Made by a program: the position numbers and the translations under genes
Shown here: in pieces, positions 11,783-23,290 of the stretch
Layout of the letters: each line of letters opens with the position of its first letter
How positions within the stretch are numbered: the stretch's first letter is position 1
Assembly (NCBI RefSeq): GCF_003382565.3
Contig: NZ_CP086253.1
Coordinates: forward strand, 3,162,001-3,226,000
From: Pectobacterium aquaticum
GTDB taxonomy: Bacteria; Pseudomonadota; Gammaproteobacteria; Enterobacterales; Enterobacteriaceae
DNA length: 64,000 nucleotides
Direction: 5' to 3'
The notes under the pieces: model-generated
The model's input: the letters and a program-made list of their open reading frames with translations, nothing else
Told to the model about the DNA's origin: nothing
The model's database searches: none

Positions 11783-12952
11783 ATGAGTACAACACTGAAT
11801 ACCACCCCGTTATGCATTAATCAGAATCTGTCAGGCAAGAAAGCACAGGCAGCCACGCGCCTCGTTTTCTTTGTTGCGGGCTTTGCTATGGCTTCCTGGG
11901 CGCCGCTGGTGCCCTTTGTCAAAACGCGGCTGGCTATCAGCGATGCCTCTCTGGGGATGTTGCTGCTTTCTCTTGGCATTGGCTCGCTCTTAGCCATGCC
12001 GCTGACCGGTTTCCTCACCAGCAAGCTGGGCTGCCGCAGCGTTATTTTGCTGGCAAGCGTGCTGCTTTGTCTGGTATTGCCCGCGCTGACGCAGGCGGAA
12101 ACGCTACCTCTCATGGCGATAACGCTGCTCTTTTTCGGCGCATCCATGGGTATGATAGATGTCGCGATGAATATTCAGGCTGTCATCGTGGAACGGGCAA
12201 GCGGCCGAGCGATGATGTCCGGTTTTCATGGTTTCTTTAGCGTCGGGGGAATTGTCGGCGCAGGGGGAGTTAGCGCTCTGCTGTGGCTTGGCCTGTCTCC
12301 GCTTATGGCAATTCTGGCGATTGTCGCACTCATGCTGATAGTGATGGCAACCGCGCACAAACACCTGCTGCGCACCACAAATCAAGATGACGACGGCCCG
12401 CTGTTTGTCATCCCGCGCGGTTGGGTGATGTTCATTGGCTCACTGTGCTTCATCATGTTTTTAGCCGAAGGGTCCATACTGGACTGGAGCGCCCTCTTTT
12501 TAACGGTTGAACGCCACCTGAGCGGCGCGCAGGCGGGCATGGGCTATGCGGCATTCTCCGTCGCGATGACGCTAGGAAGGCTGAACGGCGATCGTATTGT
12601 TAATGCACTCGGCCGCTACGCGATTCTGACCGGTGGCAGCCTCTGCGCCGCACTCGGTCTGGTGTTAACGATCAGCATTGATAATGCAATCACCGCCATT
12701 CTTGGCTTTGTGATGGTGGGCATCGGCGCATCGAATGTGGTGCCGATCCTGTTCAGCGCAGCGGGGAATCAAAAGATCATGCCGCCGAATCTGGCCATCG
12801 CCGCCATTACCACGGTGGGCTATGCAGGTATTCTGATCGGCCCGACTATTCTTGGCTTTATTGCACAGTTCAGCAATTTGGCTACCGCATTCGGGTTTGT
12901 CGCACTGCTATTGCTGGGCGTTAGCGCCAGCGCGCGTGCCGTTATCCGCTAA
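11783..12952 (+). CDS. MFS transporter, YbjJ-like
   Basis: This is a 12-segment major facilitator of about 389 residues. The first helix is RLVFFVAGFAMASWAPLVPF. FLTSKLGCRSVILLAS is the loop 2-3 motif region. FGASMGMIDVAMNIQAVIVE and MSGFHGFFSVGGIVGAG resemble E. coli YbjJ and related fucose/glucose-type transporters. The substrate is unknown. The ATG at 11783 is chosen because it leaves about 25 residues before helix 1, but its Shine-Dalgarno (TCAGG) is too close. An ATG at 11735 is an alternative. The stop lies 16 nt before rcsD, so the two may be cotranscribed. Confidence 0.75.
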   Translation: MSTTLNTTPLCINQNLSGKKAQAATRLVFFVAGFAMASWAPLVPFVKTRLAISDASLGMLLLSLGIGSLLAMPLTGFLTSKLGCRSVILLASVLLCLVLPALTQAETLPLMAITLLFFGASMGMIDVAMNIQAVIVERASGRAMMSGFHGFFSVGGIVGAGGVSALLWLGLSPLMAILAIVALMLIVMATAHKHLLRTTNQDDDGPLFVIPRGWVMFIGSLCFIMFLAEGSILDWSALFLTVERHLSGAQAGMGYAAFSVAMTLGRLNGDRIVNALGRYAILTGGSLCAALGLVLTISIDNAITAILGFVMVGIGASNVVPILFSAAGNQKIMPPNLAIAAITTVGYAGILIGPTILGFIAQFSNLATAFGFVALLLLGVSASARAVIR

Positions 12953-12968
12953 TCAGGAGCGTTAATTG

Positions 12969-15653
12969 ATGCCAGCCATGATTCTGCGTTATTTTTCACT
13001 CCTTGCGGTGCTCTCGCTCCTGATTACCGGAACGTTCGGCTATAGCCACATCACCGATTTGCTGGCGGACAAAAAACATTCGCTCACGACCATCGCCCTG
13101 GGCATACAAAAACGCGTCGATACCTATCGTTTTTTCACCTATCAAATATATGGCAGCCTGAACAGCGAACCGGCCGTGAGCGACACCAACATTACCGCGA
13201 TTAATTTAATGCCGAATATTTTCTACGTAGAAAAAAACGGTCAGAAAACGGATGCATTGATTTTTGGGCAACACGATACAGGGACGCTCACCTCGGTTCG
13301 CCGGATATCACGTTATCTTGATATTCTTTGGGGTGCGGAGAATAGCGTCTATTCCATGTATTACCTGAATGGCATCGACAACAGCCTGACGATGATTTCC
13401 ACACAGACGCTGAAAGATATCTCCTCGCAGTTCCGCGGGAATTATATTACGGTCATCGCCGAAGCCCGTCGGACAGAAATGCTGCAACAGGCGAATGTAT
13501 TAGACGAACGCGAAAGTTTTTCCCCGCTGCGTAAATTACGTTTCTATAACGACTACTATTTTACGCTGCGCACCACATTCAATCAGCCGGGCCATCTGGC
13601 GACGATTCTGGCGTTCGATTTACCGATTAACGATTTAATCCCAGACACCATTCCACGTGAGCATCTTATGCTGAAGCCGGATACGCCAGCGGCCAGCAAT
13701 ACGGATAACAATAATGGCGAAGGCACGGCTGACGTGCAGCTTCATGGCTCGAATCTTGAAATTTCCGCCACGCTCGTGAATGCACCGATCAAAATCGTTT
13801 TTCAGGTGCCAATAAAAGTCCTGATTATTGATTCATTACGTAATAACGTCTGGTTTCTGCTGCTGAATCTGCTTCTGCTGTGTTTGTCCATCGTCGGCTT
13901 TTATCTTTTCCGTCGACAGTATGCGCATCCCAGCGAAGATGTCTCGCATCAGTTGGAAAAGACGCTGGATATTTACCGCGAAACAACGGGCAGAATCCCG
14001 ATGGGCGTGCTGGTTTATGATTTCAATAACAATAAAGTCGTCATACAGAATGAGCGCGCAGAGCAGTTGCTTCCGCACCTGAGCCTGCAAAAAATCACCA
14101 ATATGGCGGACGAGCATCAGGGCGTCATTCAGGTCACAATTAATAATGAGATGTATGAAATACGCCAAATCCGCAGCCAATATTCACCTGACTATTGCCT
14201 CTTCCTGCTGCGTGAACAGGATAAAGAGATTCTGGTACAGCGCAAACTGCTGCTCGCCCAGCGTGAATACGAAAAGAATATTCATGCCAGAAAACGGTTA
14301 TTTCAAAATCTGCTCAGCGAATTCAAACAGCCGCTGATTTCACTGCGACAACATATTCAGGCGCTACGCCACAGCGAGACAGCAACCGTACCAACACCTA
14401 CGCTGGATCAGCTAACGGCGGATACCCGCTGTGCGATTGAACTGCTGGAAAATATCGCCTTGCACGAAAAGCTGGAAGCGCAGGAATGGAACGTGGTCAA
14501 CGAGAGTTTTTCACTGCTGACGGTTATCGACCAAGTTCTCCTTGAGCTGCTGCCACGATTGAATCAAAAAGGTCTGACCCTATTCCATCATTACAATCTG
14601 GATATGAATCAAACCTACGTGGGCGATGCCGAGCTGTTGAAAAAGACGCTGGCGCTGTTGCTGAATTATTCGGTGACCAATACGGATTACGGCAAGATTA
14701 CGGTGTCGATTGATAGAAAAAATAATGAGTCGGATACGCTGATTATTCAGATCAGCGATACGGGAACGAATGTTTCAGGCAAAGAGCAGGAAAATATTCG
14801 GCACCCTTTCCTCCATCCTGCGACGTCCGATCGTTTCGGACAAAATTCAGGATTGACCTTATTTTTGTGCAATCAACTCTGTAATAAACTGGGCGGCGCG
14901 TTAACTATCAACAGTAAGGCCGGATTAGGTACACACTATATTCTGACGCTAAAACTGGAGCCAGAAGCGATTCCCGTTGAGGAAGAAAAACTGCTGGATG
15001 GTATTACCGTTCTGCTGGATGTGACGTCTGATGAAGTACAGCATATTGTCGGTAATATGCTGACGGGCTGGGGTGCCAATTATCTGGTTAGCGATGAACG
15101 CCAGATTAATCAGAAAGCAGATATCTGCATGACTGACGATCCAGAGAAAAAAGCAGATTATACGCTGCTGTTGAGTCATGACGATGACACAGTAACGCCT
15201 TTGGGCCCGCGCCGTTTGCGGGTGAATTATAATATCAGCCACCTCATGCAGGAGGCATTACTTAAGCTGATTGAGCTACAACTGGAAACATCACCCGATG
15301 CGCTACAGGAAGGGGAACCGGATAATGTCGAATTTTACGCCGCACAATTAGCAGCAAGCGACTATTATTCGCTGTTCGTGGAGACAGTACCGGATGATTT
15401 AAAGAGGCTGTATACTGAAGTGGAAGCAGGCGATTTTCCGTCGCTTTCGCAGACGGCACACCGGCTGAAAGGCGTGTTTGCCATGCTTAATCTGCATCCT
15501 GGCAAGCAGTTGTGTGAACAGCTTGAACAGCATATTACCGTGCATGATAGTGAACAGATCGAGGCTAACCTTCATGAAATTGAGAGGTTTGTCAGTGCAT
15601 TACTATCCCCAGTAGAACCTAAAGGGCAGCAAGGTAGCCAACAAGATGAGTAA
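12969..15653 (+). CDS. rcsD: Phosphotransferase RcsD
   Basis: RcsD is the inner-membrane relay between RcsC and RcsB in the envelope-stress phosphorelay. The 894 residues show an N-terminal membrane helix (LRYFSLLAVLSLLITGTFGY), a periplasmic domain, a second helix (VWFLLLNLLLLCLSIVGFYLF, about 293-313), and a histidine-kinase-like region without a usable phospho-acceptor H box. A C-terminal HPt domain follows, with SQTAHRLKGVFAML and the acceptor His near residue 831. The ATG at 12969 has AGGAG 9 nt upstream; a TTG one codon earlier is not needed. rcsB follows after 8 nt. Confidence 0.94.
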   Translation: MPAMILRYFSLLAVLSLLITGTFGYSHITDLLADKKHSLTTIALGIQKRVDTYRFFTYQIYGSLNSEPAVSDTNITAINLMPNIFYVEKNGQKTDALIFGQHDTGTLTSVRRISRYLDILWGAENSVYSMYYLNGIDNSLTMISTQTLKDISSQFRGNYITVIAEARRTEMLQQANVLDERESFSPLRKLRFYNDYYFTLRTTFNQPGHLATILAFDLPINDLIPDTIPREHLMLKPDTPAASNTDNNNGEGTADVQLHGSNLEISATLVNAPIKIVFQVPIKVLIIDSLRNNVWFLLLNLLLLCLSIVGFYLFRRQYAHPSEDVSHQLEKTLDIYRETTGRIPMGVLVYDFNNNKVVIQNERAEQLLPHLSLQKITNMADEHQGVIQVTINNEMYEIRQIRSQYSPDYCLFLLREQDKEILVQRKLLLAQREYEKNIHARKRLFQNLLSEFKQPLISLRQHIQALRHSETATVPTPTLDQLTADTRCAIELLENIALHEKLEAQEWNVVNESFSLLTVIDQVLLELLPRLNQKGLTLFHHYNLDMNQTYVGDAELLKKTLALLLNYSVTNTDYGKITVSIDRKNNESDTLIIQISDTGTNVSGKEQENIRHPFLHPATSDRFGQNSGLTLFLCNQLCNKLGGALTINSKAGLGTHYILTLKLEPEAIPVEEEKLLDGITVLLDVTSDEVQHIVGNMLTGWGANYLVSDERQINQKADICMTDDPEKKADYTLLLSHDDDTVTPLGPRRLRVNYNISHLMQEALLKLIELQLETSPDALQEGEPDNVEFYAAQLAASDYYSLFVETVPDDLKRLYTEVEAGDFPSLSQTAHRLKGVFAMLNLHPGKQLCEQLEQHITVHDSEQIEANLHEIERFVSALLSPVEPKGQQGSQQDE

Positions 15654-15661
15654 CCAAAACG

Positions 15662-16312
15662 ATGAGTAACTTAAACGTAATTATTGCCGACGACCATCCT
15701 ATTGTCCTTTTTGGCATCAAAAAATCGCTTGAGCAGATTGAATGGGTCAATGTGGTTGGCGAATTTGAAGACTCAACAGCGCTGATCAATAACCTACCTA
15801 AGCTGGATGCTAATGTTTTAATCACCGATTTATCCATGCCAGGCGATAAATACGGCGATGGTATTACCCTCATTAAATACATTAAGCGCCATTTTCCCCA
15901 TCTCTCTATTATTGTTCTTACCATGAACAATAATCCGGCGATTCTGAGCGCGGTACTGGATTTGGATATCGAAGGCATCGTATTGAAACAGGGTGCGCCA
16001 ACCGATTTACCCAAAGCGCTGTCTGCCCTGCAAAAAGGGAAGAAATTCACGCCGGATAGCGTATCCAAAGTGCTGGAAAAAATCAGCGCCAGCGGCTACG
16101 GCGACAAACGCCTGTCCCCGAAAGAAAGTGAAGTGCTGCGTTTGTTTGCAGAAGGCTTTTTGGTTACCGAAATCGCCAAAAAACTGAATCGCAGTATCAA
16201 AACGATCAGTAGCCAGAAGAAGTCAGCCATGACCAAGCTGGGCGTCGAGAACGATATCGCCCTGCTGAATTACCTGTCCTCCGTTAACGGCGGTGCGACG
16301 CAGGTAGACTAA
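15662..16312 (+). CDS. rcsB: Response regulator RcsB
   Basis: RcsB is the DNA-binding output of the Rcs system, controlling capsule, motility and, in soft-rot bacteria, virulence genes. The 216 residues comprise a receiver domain with acidic pocket IIADDHP and phospho-acceptor D56 in LITDLSMPG, followed by a LuxR-type HTH (LSPKESEVLRLFAEGFLVTEIAKKLNRSIKTISSQK, here given in part as the GerE domain, residues about 148-200). It matches E. coli RcsB closely throughout. It is downstream of rcsD and convergent with rcsC. Confidence 0.97.
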   Translation: MSNLNVIIADDHPIVLFGIKKSLEQIEWVNVVGEFEDSTALINNLPKLDANVLITDLSMPGDKYGDGITLIKYIKRHFPHLSIIVLTMNNNPAILSAVLDLDIEGIVLKQGAPTDLPKALSALQKGKKFTPDSVSKVLEKISASGYGDKRLSPKESEVLRLFAEGFLVTEIAKKLNRSIKTISSQKKSAMTKLGVENDIALLNYLSSVNGGATQVD

Positions 16313-16323
16313 GGATTTCCTCT

Positions 16324-16349
16324 CCTGCACTGGCAGCCGCTGGTGCAGG
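16324..16349. terminator. Hairpin between convergent rcsB and rcsC
   Basis: CCTGCAC (16324-16330) pairs with GTGCAGG (16343-16349), with further partial pairing inside the loop. It sits in the 37-bp gap between the rcsB and rcsC stops. There is only a short T-rich stretch (TTATTT), so termination strength is uncertain. Confidence 0.5.
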
Positions 16350-19205
16350 TTATTTCACAGAGGTTCTCGCCTGACGCGCCACGTTACTGTAATGCGCCAA
16401 CGCCTGCTGTAACGTATCCAGCGTAACCGGTTTTGACAAACAGTGATCCATACCAGCCCCGAGGCAACGCTCTCTTTCTTCTGCCAACGCATTTGCCGTC
16501 ACGCCGATAACCGGGAAACGTAACCCCAGCTTGCGCATACGTCGAGTGAACAAATAACCATCCATATTCGGCATGTTGACATCCGTTAGCACGATATCAA
16601 TATGATTTTTACTCAACACGCTCAGCCCATCTACGCCATCATTCGCCGTCATCGCCTGATAGCCCAGAGAACCGAGCTGATCCGCCAGCAGTCGACGGTT
16701 GATAGGGTGATCGTCAACCACCAGAATCATAATGTCACCATTCTCAACCCGTACGTAGTTGGTCAGCGGCGGGGAAATCTCGGAGCGAGCCCTATCCTCG
16801 CTTTCTGAGCGATAGATTCTCTCTAGCAAATCAGGCAGATGTTGAGGTGTGGACGTCCCTTGCACCCAGTGCCCGTCGCTCACTTCCTGTGCTAACCCGG
16901 TATGTGCGCCACTCATCACGATATGCGCCCGAACGTTAACGGCCTCTTCTGACACGTAATCGCTAATCATCACATCCTCAGGCGACACGGCTTGATTCTG
17001 ATAACGCACCACCTGCAACCCCTGTTCCTGCAACAGTGTCAGCAGATAAGCCTCCAGCCGAGCATTGCGTATCCTCAACCAGCACATTTTTCCTTGCAGG
17101 CTGGCGTTGAGCGCCACGGGAGCATAGTGCGCTTTATACAGCGGAATTCTGACGCCAAACAGGCTGCCGAGCCCAGGTTCCGACTCAATGGTAATATCGC
17201 CATCCATCAGATTGACCAGTTTTTCACAAATCGCCAGCCCTAAGCCCGTTCCTTGAAAATGACGCTGAACACCGCTCCCAGCCTGGAAGAACGGGTCAAA
17301 CAGCTTCACCGCCTCGCGCGGCTGAATGCCCACGCCGGTATCACGCACCACAAATTCCAGATAACCATCGCGGCAGCCGACTTCGAAAATGATGCAACCC
17401 GTGTCCGTAAACTTGATGGCATTACTCAATAGGTTAGATAACACCTGCTGTAAACGTACGGGATCGCCAAACAGGCTGACTGGTACGTTGGGATCGATAA
17501 AGCAGTACAGCGTCAGGCGTTTTTTGACCACCAGCGGAAGATAGTTGCTGGTGATGTGGCTGATGACTTCATGCGGCGCAAACTCACACGGTTCGATCTT
17601 CAACTGCTCCGACTCAATTTTGGAAAAATCGAGGATATCGCTGATGATTTTCAGCAGCAGTGAGGAAGAGTTGTTCATCGCGGCAACCAGACGATTGGCA
17701 TCCTGCGGCAGCGATTTGGTTTGCAGTAAATCCAGGTTACCGATAATCCCGTACAGCGGCGTACGTAATTCATGACTGACGGTAGCCAGAAACATCGATT
17801 TAGACTGGTTTGCCTGCTCGGCGGCATTCGCCATCTCCTGTAGCGACTCTTCCATTTTGACGCGCGCACTGACGTCCAGCAGCACACAAATCGCCACATT
17901 TTCATTACGATAGCGTGAATGGACAAAGCTGATTTGCAGGTGATGATTACGGCTGGTCATGACATCCACAAACTTGGACTGCTGCTCACAAATGATGCGG
18001 GTAATTCTCAGCCTATCCTCATGGGTAAGCAGATTAAGATAATTGTGCGCCAGTTCGTTACTGAGGATATTCGTGCCGTCATTAATACGCAGGATACAAA
18101 TCCCTACCGGTGCTGACGCCACGATTTTGCGGTTGAATTGCTCATTCTCTTCCAGTTGGAATGCATTCACCTCCGCAGGCAACAGCATTTTCCGCTCGAA
18201 CACTAGCGCCAGTACAAACAGCAAAATAGCCGAAAGTGTATTCAGCACGATCATGTTGATCATCAGTGCGCTGATATGGGAAAGCAGCACCTTAAACGGC
18301 AGCGAATACACGATGCTGAAGGACGTCGGCGGCAGCGGCTTCTTCAGAATAAGTTCATCATAGCCATTCACATAGCCAAAATAGTTATGATCGGAGGGAT
18401 AGCTGTCTACCGAAGAAACGTAGCGCTCTTTGTCATCGGAAAACTGTAAAACTACCTGATTATATTGATCCAGCAGCCTGGCATTGATCGGAAATTTACC
18501 CATGGTGACGAAGTTATCTAGGCGGATCGTCTGTTCAATCCCCATGATGACTTCCAGCTTATTATCTACATAAATCGGCGTCAGGGCATATAAATAGCCA
18601 ACATCGGGGATAGACGCGGGCGTGATCCAATAAAGCGTTTCATCACGTCCAGTTTGGGTTCGATTCTTTTTCTGTTCCTGAAACCGATCCTGCACGTTTT
18701 TAAGCAAATTATCGCGATCGATCGACGGTTTACGAATGCCAAAATCAATCATACAGCGCCGATCGCCGCCGACAAAAAAAACCCGGTTAAGATCGTAGAC
18801 AGCAGAGAAATTATCCTGCCAGCCGTTGAAAAAATGACTCAACGAGAGCAGTGCCGCATTCCCGCCATATTGCCTGGAACAGGTTGCGCCAGGAGCAAAC
18901 GCGTAGGCAGAAACACTGGGACCGTCTTCCGTTGTCGGTTCTGCTTTTTCTCTTGCCAGCACTAGGCGATTTGCCGCCAGATACTGGAGTTCACGCACAA
19001 TATCCGATGCGTGTCGGATGTAACCCTGCGACTGATCAAAGCTTAGATTATACGCCTGCCGCAGCTCTGACTCTTTTTCATTCAATATTTTAGTGACATA
19101 AAAAATGGATATCAACGCGCCCAATACCCACAGCATGACCGCCAGAACCCGAAATAAATAGCGGGAAATTTTTAATGTGGTGTGGAATGAGGCGAGATAT
19201 TTCAA
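16350..19205 (-). CDS. rcsC: Hybrid sensor histidine kinase RcsC
   Basis: RcsC is the sensor kinase of the Rcs phosphorelay. The 951 residues have a first membrane helix (LAVMLWVLGALISIFYV, about 21-37), a periplasmic domain, and a second helix near 312-335. A PAS-like region is followed by the kinase core with H478 in FLATVSHELRTPLYG, N box LLSNAIKFTDTG, and G boxes VRDTGVGI and GTGLGLAI. After the RcsC-specific ABL region comes a receiver domain, with D875 in DIVLTDVNMPNMDGY. It is transcribed toward rcsB. In E. coli it also receives the RcsF/IgaA signal through RcsD. Confidence 0.96.
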   Translation of the reverse strand: MKYLASFHTTLKISRYLFRVLAVMLWVLGALISIFYVTKILNEKESELRQAYNLSFDQSQGYIRHASDIVRELQYLAANRLVLAREKAEPTTEDGPSVSAYAFAPGATCSRQYGGNAALLSLSHFFNGWQDNFSAVYDLNRVFFVGGDRRCMIDFGIRKPSIDRDNLLKNVQDRFQEQKKNRTQTGRDETLYWITPASIPDVGYLYALTPIYVDNKLEVIMGIEQTIRLDNFVTMGKFPINARLLDQYNQVVLQFSDDKERYVSSVDSYPSDHNYFGYVNGYDELILKKPLPPTSFSIVYSLPFKVLLSHISALMINMIVLNTLSAILLFVLALVFERKMLLPAEVNAFQLEENEQFNRKIVASAPVGICILRINDGTNILSNELAHNYLNLLTHEDRLRITRIICEQQSKFVDVMTSRNHHLQISFVHSRYRNENVAICVLLDVSARVKMEESLQEMANAAEQANQSKSMFLATVSHELRTPLYGIIGNLDLLQTKSLPQDANRLVAAMNNSSSLLLKIISDILDFSKIESEQLKIEPCEFAPHEVISHITSNYLPLVVKKRLTLYCFIDPNVPVSLFGDPVRLQQVLSNLLSNAIKFTDTGCIIFEVGCRDGYLEFVVRDTGVGIQPREAVKLFDPFFQAGSGVQRHFQGTGLGLAICEKLVNLMDGDITIESEPGLGSLFGVRIPLYKAHYAPVALNASLQGKMCWLRIRNARLEAYLLTLLQEQGLQVVRYQNQAVSPEDVMISDYVSEEAVNVRAHIVMSGAHTGLAQEVSDGHWVQGTSTPQHLPDLLERIYRSESEDRARSEISPPLTNYVRVENGDIMILVVDDHPINRRLLADQLGSLGYQAMTANDGVDGLSVLSKNHIDIVLTDVNMPNMDGYLFTRRMRKLGLRFPVIGVTANALAEERERCLGAGMDHCLSKPVTLDTLQQALAHYSNVARQARTSVK

Positions 19206-19262
19206 GTGGATACCGTTGAATTATGGGAAAACCCGTTGGCTGATACACTACCGAGAGTCGAT

Positions 19263-19289
19263 AAAAAAAGCCAGCGCATCGCGCTGGCT
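19263..19289 (-). terminator. Intrinsic terminator of gyrA
   Basis: AGCCAGCGC-atc-GCGCTGGCT (19269-19289) is a perfect 9-bp stem. Read on the minus strand it is followed by a run of T residues (A-run at 19263-19269 on the plus strand). It lies 32 bp past the gyrA stop. Confidence 0.9.
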
Positions 19290-19320
19290 TACTCTACTCG
19301 TTCCGGCTTAAGAAAAAGAC

Positions 19321-21975
<2,655 letters not shown>

Positions 21976-22221
21976 CTATTTAGGCATCTACCCGTGTTCA
22001 GAAACGTGAACCGTTCAGATAAGGTGAACTGTTCAAAAGGTGAAAAATTATATCACAAACCGCCGTTTCGGGGGAAACTCCCTTCCGCGCTGAACAGACT
22101 GTTTTCCCAATGGACTTTATTCCTCAGATATCCTTTAGAGAAAACGGACACGGCTGCATGTTGCCGCGCGAAGGGAGTATACTCGCGGCAGGATAAAGAT
22201 GACGAAAGGCAGTGATGACAC

Positions 22222-22941
22222 ATGAATGCAGAAAATCAAACTCCGAACGTTGACCATCAGGAGATTGCCAAATTTGAGGCTATCGCTTCACGCTGGTGGG
22301 ATTTAGAAGGTGAATTCAAACCCTTGCACCGCATTAACCCGCTGCGTTTGGGCTATATTTCTCAGCACGCGGAAGGCCTGTTCGGCAAGAAAGTGCTGGA
22401 TGTCGGCTGCGGCGGCGGCATTTTAGCCGAAAGCATGGCGCGTGAAGGCGCGGACGTCACCGGGCTGGATATGGGCACAGAGCCGTTGCAGGTCGCGCGT
22501 TTGCATGCGCTGGAAAGCGGTGTCGCCGTCGATTACGTGCAGGAAACGGTAGAAGCGCATGCACACGCTCATCCGGGCCTCTACGATGTCGTCACCTGTA
22601 TGGAAATGCTGGAGCACGTTCCCGACCCACAATCCGTGGTGCAGGCTTGTGCCAAGTTGGTCAAACCCAGCGGACACGTCTTTTTCTCGACCATCAACCG
22701 CAATGCGAAAGCGTGGATGATGGCCGTTATCGGTGCCGAGTACGTGCTCAAAATGGTACCGCGCGGCACGCACGACATTAAGAAGTTCATTCGACCAGCA
22801 GAACTGATGCACTGGGTCGACAGTACACCGCTGCGTGAAAAGCATATCACCGGGCTGCACTACAACCCGTTGACGGACCATTTTAAACTGGGTCCAAACG
22901 TGGACGTGAACTACATGCTGCACACTCGGCACGATAAATAG
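22222..22941 (+). CDS. ubiG: Ubiquinone biosynthesis O-methyltransferase UbiG
   Basis: UbiG is a SAM-dependent methyltransferase that performs both O-methylations in ubiquinone synthesis. The 239 residues show [20 protein letters not shown] at the N terminus, the SAM-binding [25 protein letters not shown], and the membrane-associated loop [21 protein letters not shown]. It lies between gyrA and nrdA as in E. coli, but yfaL is absent here. A stem-loop terminator follows 23 bp after the stop. Confidence 0.96.
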   Translation: MNAENQTPNVDHQEIAKFEAIASRWWDLEGEFKPLHRINPLRLGYISQHAEGLFGKKVLDVGCGGGILAESMAREGADVTGLDMGTEPLQVARLHALESGVAVDYVQETVEAHAHAHPGLYDVVTCMEMLEHVPDPQSVVQACAKLVKPSGHVFFSTINRNAKAWMMAVIGAEYVLKMVPRGTHDIKKFIRPAELMHWVDSTPLREKHITGLHYNPLTDHFKLGPNVDVNYMLHTRHDK

Positions 22942-22963
22942 AACCGATTAAGAACACTCTTAA

Positions 22964-22993
22964 AAATTGCGTGGTTTTTCACCGCGCAATTTT
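22964..22993 (+). terminator. Intrinsic terminator of ubiG
   Basis: AATTGCGTGG pairs with CCGCGCAATT (one T-G wobble) around a T-rich loop, and is followed by TTTCTAGG with an A-run before it. It lies just past the ubiG stop. The T-run is short but the stem is strong. Confidence 0.8.
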
Positions 22994-23161
22994 CTAGGTT
23001 TTACCTGAAAAACCAACAAAACGACCACGACTTATTTTTTTTACAGAATATTGACATCCTCTTAGCCCTTACAAAATCAGGATTTCGAGAAACCAACGGT
23101 TCGGCAACCTGAAATTAACACCAAAATCAAGCCTTGTACTCAAACGAATCCAGACTAAAAT

Positions 23162-23248
23162 ACTCACCATGTAGTAGCCATTTATTAAAAAATATCTATA
23201 TCTAGTATTTATCCACAGAGTTAGTCACAGAGGCACGTCTGTGAATAA
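23162..23248 (+). promoter_or_regulatory. nrdAB control region: DnaA boxes and candidate NrdR boxes
   Basis: TTATCCACA (23209-23217) is a perfect DnaA box. TGTGAATAA (23240-23248) is a perfect box on the other strand (TTATTCACA). TTAGTCACA (23221-23229) is a near match. TATCTATATCTAGTAT (23193-23208) keeps 11 of 16 positions of the NrdR consensus ACACTATATATAGTGT. ACTCACCATGTAGTAG (23162-23177) starts 31 bp upstream and keeps 9, the spacing typical of paired NrdR boxes. In E. coli both DnaA and NrdR act on nrdAB. The DnaA boxes are strong; the NrdR pair is plausible. Confidence 0.65.
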
Positions 23249-23290
23249 ACAGGGGATATTTTTTATTTTCACCAATAGGTAAATCCCAAC

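Noticed and set aside
22942..23290. Chromosomal origin because of DnaA boxes
   Set aside because: Only two perfect boxes occur, directly before nrdA, where DnaA control is known. There is no dnaA, mioC, gidA or AT-rich 13-mer array.
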